From Larus michahellis (Eukaryota; Chordata; Aves; Charadriiformes; Laridae), in the NCBI RefSeq assembly GCF_964199755.1, contig NC_133896.1, positions 103,012,301-103,076,300 of the forward strand: a stretch of 64,000 bases of DNA, written 5' to 3'. This document shows positions 58,301-64,000 of the stretch, in pieces. The position numbers were made by a program, and so were the translations under genes. The notes beneath the pieces are model-generated. The model did not search any database and was not told the origin of the DNA. It saw only the letters and a program-made list of their open reading frames with translations. The stretch's first letter is position 1. Each line of letters begins with the position of its first letter.

Positions 58301-61300
58301 CCCACCTATGCAGAACTTGGTCAATTCTGCAGCAGGAACTACCTGGAGAGTCCCTGGGACAGCCAGATCCCCACCTAGGATGCATATCAGCACACTGAAG
58401 CATAGAGATTGCTCCACTCCTAGCAGGGATCTACCTGGGGGAACATAGCATTTTCCAAAATTCCCTCCTGAATAGTTCCTGAGAACATTAGTCACATGTT
58501 TTGCTGTGATGGTGACTAGGAGTTTGGTCCACTTTTTGTCTTATCAGTCCACTGATTCTTCTATGGGGAGACTAAGGAGGCATCTGCTAAAAACCTGGAA
58601 CCCAAGGAGTTAAGGACATAAATGCACCGGATGTACAAACAGGCACAGACTTGATTACACCACAATTATGATTATAGAACAAACTTGAGTTTCTTCCTCA
58701 CATCTCAAAAATAAATTAAATGCAATAGCTCTTGCCACACAATATACATAACAGTGATTTACAAGGTGTATTTCCGTCCTTGCTGGTGCCTCAGGAAATG
58801 GTAGATGCTTGCCTCTGAGCTCATACATCAGGAACTCCTTCATTTCTGTCATCACTAGTTAAAATAAGTAATTTACATCACCAAACTGAAGCTCAGTACA
58901 TCTACATGCAAAATACTGTTGGCTGCTCAAAGCACTGCTCCCATAGCCTCTGTAAATTGAAGACACAGCTCCTTCTTAAGCCGTGGGTTGAATTTCAATA
59001 TGAAGTAAATAAAAGCAGCAATATTTTCCAGGATATTAGCTTATAAACATAACACTAGCTACTTCACCTTTCAATTCTTGTTACTTGTGACACTTCTGTA
59101 ACATTAGCAGCTGTTTACAATGGTTAGGTTGGTGAATAAAAACCAAGATTAATAGAGCTTTTCCTGATAACAAAACATAGGAAGAAATTATTGGAAATGT
59201 CTTGACAGCTAAAGCATCCAATTTAAGACGCTTCATAAAATGTTAGTAATCATTCAGTATTTTTGATCTGCAACTTAATGTGGCAGAGGAGTGAAAAGCC
59301 AAGCTAATGTTAAGCAGCCTTTGGCAAACATAAATGGATGTGTAGAAGCCACAAAATTCAAATTGACATTTTCTACAAACAAAGGCAACTTTACACTGTT
59401 CAATAATTGAAAAATCCCCATGACATGAACATATATAATGATGGGCAGCAAAAATACTTCCTCTTCCTTGCAGTGCTTGTTGTGGTTTTCATGACTGGAG
59501 CTTGCTGAATTATTAATTGGAAACAGTTATTGTGGATGTGTCTCCTTTTTGCATTCAGAAGTCAAGAGATGCTGTGGTTCAGTTAGAAGAGCCTGTGATA
59601 TGACACTTACTGGGTCATCTCCAATGCCCATGTACACTTTGGGATGACAGAACCAAAAGGTCCCTTTGTATAATTACAACTGTATCTTTTAAAAATTCAG
59701 TTTTCTCTCTAATTGTATTTAGTCTGTAGTTTATCATGCAATTAGGTGCCATACAACTTTCTTTTCATCCTATGTGCTTCTCAGCTTGCTACATGAACTT
59801 GTTGCTCCCTAGTCTGACACCATGTCTGGACATGCATCTCTGCGCATTCATGGATCTTCACATACATTTAGTGATGCGAGTGCACAAAAAGGACCGAATG
59901 CAAGCTGTGAAGCCTGACCATCATAGTGTTTTCCCAGCTAGCCTCCTAACCAGTTTGAGGCTTTCTTTGATAAACTGAAAGACAGACAAATAGTTCTGGC
60001 AAGCATGTATGAAACTCGGTTTCAAGTAACCAGTTGCTGCCATGCCCGTTCCAACTAGTCCTTGAGAGTTTTGCATTAGCAGGCCACAAACATTCTTGCT
60101 CAGGTCACCAGCTTTGGAGCACAAGTTCTTTGTGGCAAGGAAAAAGTTGTAGAAACTTCTTGAAAAAGTATCAGCAGTGTTTTGCTTGGCATCAAGCAAG
60201 CTATCCCAGTCAACTACTGCACAATGAGTCTCCAAAGCGATGAATCATACAAAAACATAGTTCCTTGTGACTGTCATCATCTTTGATGAAGTACAACTAG
60301 GTTGTGGCCATCTTGTATATAGATAGCACATTCATTCAGTCATTATTGTTGCAGGGAAGAGGAGGAAGCCTTATAGTTCTGATTATGATGCCAGTAAAGG
60401 GTTTACGTATGTTCATCTCTGCCATTTTAATTTGTAAATAAATGGGCTACAAAAGCCAGATTCTTGCTTTGTGTAGAGTATTGTAAATCATGAGCAAACC
60501 ATGGATTTGAGAGAGAGAAGCCTACCCACTGGTTTTTAATAATTCTCGTGTGTTACTTTTTTTTTTTCCCCTAGGAAAACATTTCTAAAAGTGTTTAAAA
60601 ACTTCTACCATTAAATTTCACTGATCTCTCTCTGCACCATGACTTTTTTAAATTAAAAATGCTTATTTACTTTGGCACATTATTGAAAGCAGGCTTTTTC
60701 TTTTAGTACATGCTAAAGTGTCTTGAGAACTGCATGCTAAATTACATTAATCTGCAACGTACCTGAATTTCCAGAAGAGTATTTATGTTATTCTCATGCA
60801 GAGTCAATGAATGTTGTGGGGCTTTTTTTAATTCTTTGGTGGTGGAGAGGGAGAATTCTCCATTTCTCCCAATACTTTTTTAGAATTTGGTAAGCCTTTT
60901 GAGGCTTGTTTTGCATTATAAGCATCAAAGTTTGGTACTTAAGAAGGGGAAGGAAAGGTAAGCACTAATAAATCTACATGCTGTAAATTTGAATGACAAC
61001 TGTAAAAAATTACTTGTATTCTCTAGGGGTGGAGAACAGCAACCACTAGAGAAAAAACTCCCAATTCCAGGTATCTCTGTTTAAACTCTAAGCATTCAAA
61101 TATGTTCCTTCCAGGTTGGTATTCCCTACTGGTTGTCCTATAATTTTCTGTGCTTAGTTTTACAGTGCACAAAGAATGTTGTGTCATATTATTTTCGTTG
61201 AGCCAAAAATCATAGCTGCTCATGTACACATTTGTCAGCAAAGCTGGCACGTACGAGATGTAAGAATTCAAAAGAGAAAATCAAATAAAGGATAGGAAAG

Positions 61301-64000
61301 GGAAAGACACTTCAGCACTTGGGAAATATAAGAAGAAAAACTTTTTCTTTTTTTTCAATGTCATTAAATGTTAGCAAAAGATTCATGAAAAGTTTCAAAT
61401 GAATGTTTGAATAGTCCAAGTAATTTAAAGATGACCAAAGTCATTGAGAAATTCAGCTTTTAGTTTAATCTAACAAAGGAAAATATTTGTACAACACAAT
61501 GTTACTTTTCAATATGTGAAAAAGGAAATTACCATATACATCTTCAAGCTCCAGCTTCTTCTAATTTTTAAAACCATCCTAAGTGTAGAGTTTTCTTTAT
61601 GTGAAGTAAAATTAGTTCCTCTTTTTCCCCCATTTGTAGGTGAAATGGGTGAACACGGGAATCATTGTTTTCCAGACTTCATTAGCCAGCAAAAAAATGG
61701 GCAGGCCCAGCCTCAGTCCCGACACCTCGTAGACCAAACCCAACTAGAGCAGGACTCCAGTCACAGCGGAGCAAACCTATAGCTCCTCCTTGTGCTGGTC
61801 ACACCTTGACAGTGTGAGATGAATCACCAGGTCCCAGCTGTGAAAAATAGCCCATTGACATATTTTTGGTTTCCTCATCTCGTTGTCCCTACAGCTTCCT
61901 TTGTCATAAATACCGTGACCAAGGGATGTAGGGTGGCTCCTCACCAGGGCTACTTTCAGAGCAGCTACTTTGAGGTTTTCTTGTCTCAGGACTTTCTGCT
62001 CTTGGCATCGAGCTCTCAGATGCCTGGGGGCTTTCCCTGTGCTCAGAGCATCACTGCTGGCATGGAGGGAGGCCCTGAGCCCAGCTTCCTGAAGTCAAAC
62101 AACACAGAAAAAACCCAACAAGAAATGCCATAGGAGGGACCTGGGACCTGAAAGCAGTGGTATGGTACCCTGCTGTATCAATCAGCCCCCTTGTGTACCT
62201 CCTAAATCTTTTGTTCAATGTCAAGAAACCAAAGGTAAATAAGCAAGTAGCATAGTCCAGCTAAACTTGTGAGTGTAGCAGCTGAAGCTGCCTCAAAGGG
62301 GACCATAAATCCAATAGCCAGCTACATTTAAAAGAGAACAAATAGTAAGGTCCCTTTGAAATAGCACTGTGTGCCAATACCAATGACTCTATATTTGTCA
62401 GGAATGGCTTTTGAACACCATAAATCTTGATTGCTAGAAGGAGAGGAGGATTGGTCAGAAGATGTCAAGAGATACCAGGCTACAATAATTCATAAAAGCA
62501 CCTGCTTCGTATTCACAGGTGGAACATTTCCAGAGATAAATACCAGGATAATGGAGTCCTTATCTAGGCTTTCTTGTTGAAGAGGAAATCTTAAAGAACT
62601 GATTTCATTTTTTTTTTTGTCCCCAAGAAGCAATAGAAGAGAGATCCTGCCTCTAGTGCTGCAAACAGTCTGCTGTGAAGGTGCGCGTTTGTGTTCAATG
62701 CTTCAGTCGATGCTTTTGAAAAGTGAGTTTAGTTGCTATGGAGAGGGAAGTCTCCTCTCCCCTCGCCACCACCTCTCCTCCCCACAAGGAATGTGGATAA
62801 GCAGTGAACAACATGACTTATTTCACCCTACCCTTGCAGCAGGTTTCAGTACTGTTTCTAGGTACCAAGGGTATTAATTCCCATTTTTGTCATTTACCGA
62901 CAAGCATAATATGTTGGAAGGAGTGGCTGCAGATCCCAAGGTGAGGACACAGGGCAGGAAACTGCCAAGTCTAAAGTCTGGACATCTCCAAAAGAGCTCC
63001 AGTTGAAGCCATGGAACAAAATGCAATAAATTGGTTGCGTTTTCCACCGTATAGTAAAACGTGCTTCAATCTTCACATGGTAAATCCAGATTCTGGTGCA
63101 GTAAAATGCCACATTTTTGAAAACAGGGCTTGAAACGTACTCAGTCCATACCAGCAGTAAATTAAAGTAATCACCTTTCAGTGACTTAGATTTGGCCAGT
63201 GTCAAATAAGTTTTTCGGAGACAGACGCATCCCTTATAGAAAGGGACATGTTATTGAATTCTCATTGTACAGGAAACACTATTGATCCTTGCAAGCACTC
63301 CCAGAGAGGTGTCACGAACTAGAGCAGCCCCTCGAGACTGTATTTACCCTGACCAATTTCAAAAATGGTTCATTCAGGGTTAGGATAAAGGCATATTATT
63401 GCTTTTCTGCTGCTTTCTTGTAGGGTAAGTGAAAGACTTTCTACTTCAAAGCTGTCAGTCTAATGACTCTCACCAGAATTAATACAGCTTTTATGGAAAA
63501 TATGATTTTGTTTAATTGCACTATAAGGAAAAGGGGAAAATAAAGGGGGAAACATGATTGTAAAATGATACCGTCACAGATATAAATGTAACATGTAATA
63601 TGTAACATTTCTAAAGAAGAAAGGAAATAAAAGCAAAAAGTGCTTGCAATTTTTCTTGACAGTAGGATTAAGACACCTGATTAAATATGTGAAAGAGACA
63701 TTTACAAATTTTTTGAGTGAGGCTTCAGCATTTTCTTCAAACAAATATTATAAAAAAAAGAATCCTTCCAGGAGACGTCTCAGAAAATTACATTTTGATT
63801 GTTTTTCCCCTAATTAGGGGAAAATTGAAGTTCAGGAAAGTGGTTGGAGCTGCAGCGTTCCTGCTGCGGGAGAATGCAGGGTATCTGAGGCACGTTCGGG
63901 TCAGCTGTTGAATTTACTCTTATTCAGATTTTTTACATATAGATGAGTGTTACTTCAAGTCTTAAAATTCTGACTTTTTGCCACAGCCTGATTTTTTTAA
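55358..64000. other. Unannotated host DNA, no gene seen
   Basis: AT-rich sequence to the window end. It includes an AT-rich, CpG-poor stretch at about 57560-57665 with ATTA/TAAT motifs, T-runs near 60558-60569 and 62609-62620, and open frames of at most 140 codons without recognisable domains. No named repeat was identified. Confidence 0.5.

Noticed and set aside
1..64000. CRISPR arrays, tRNA or rRNA genes, bacterial operons
   Set aside because: None seen. The repeat content and sequence character are those of a bird nuclear genome.

Overview
This window reads as nuclear DNA of a bird. The evidence is the repeat content: several CR1 LINE 3' ends, identified by the CR1 tail and by a long match to the CR1 3' untranslated region at about 4100-4395, plus two copies of a familiar avian ERV LTR family. 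Base composition is AT-rich with short GC-rich patches and many homopolymer tracts. I found no host protein-coding exon, tRNA, rRNA, CRISPR array or prokaryotic-style gene. Nearly all open frames are short and chance-like. The host part is most simply intergenic sequence or the inside of a very long intron.

The one structured element is a minus-strand gammaretrovirus-like endogenous provirus (16387-21413). It has two 535-bp LTRs that differ at six positions by eye, and a 4-bp target duplication (AATA). Its primer-binding site matches the 3' end of tRNA-His at 17 of 18 positions, and a polypurine tract abuts the 3' LTR. Reading right to left, it contains a leader, a broken gag (MA with an N-terminal Met-Gly, a p12/CA segment, and an NC with one CCHC knuckle), and protease with the N-terminal part of reverse transcriptase. 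It then jumps directly to the C-terminal end of integrase. Next comes an env-position region with one 262-residue open frame of uncertain identity, and finally a recognisable env cytoplasmic-tail remnant. Every gene is interrupted or deleted. The copy cannot make a full set of proteins, although its LTRs are almost unchanged.

Layout: 1-4100 unannotated; 4100-4395 CR1 followed by a 38-bp tandem duplication; 4500-16382 mostly unannotated, with a weak LTR-like remnant, a short CR1 tail, a 31-T tract, a perfect hairpin and a small CpG-rich patch; 16383-21417 provirus with its target duplication; 23015-23262 CR1; 26509-27097 solo LTR; 28118-28226 CR1; 28227-45245 no gene seen; 45246-45815 second solo LTR of the same family and orientation; 55255-55357 CR1 tail; the remainder unannotated, with a few AT-rich stretches that look like possible conserved noncoding elements. 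I did not find a novel multi-gene system. The most informative observation is the contrast between near-identical LTRs and a heavily damaged provirus interior, which suggests a defective family copied in trans.
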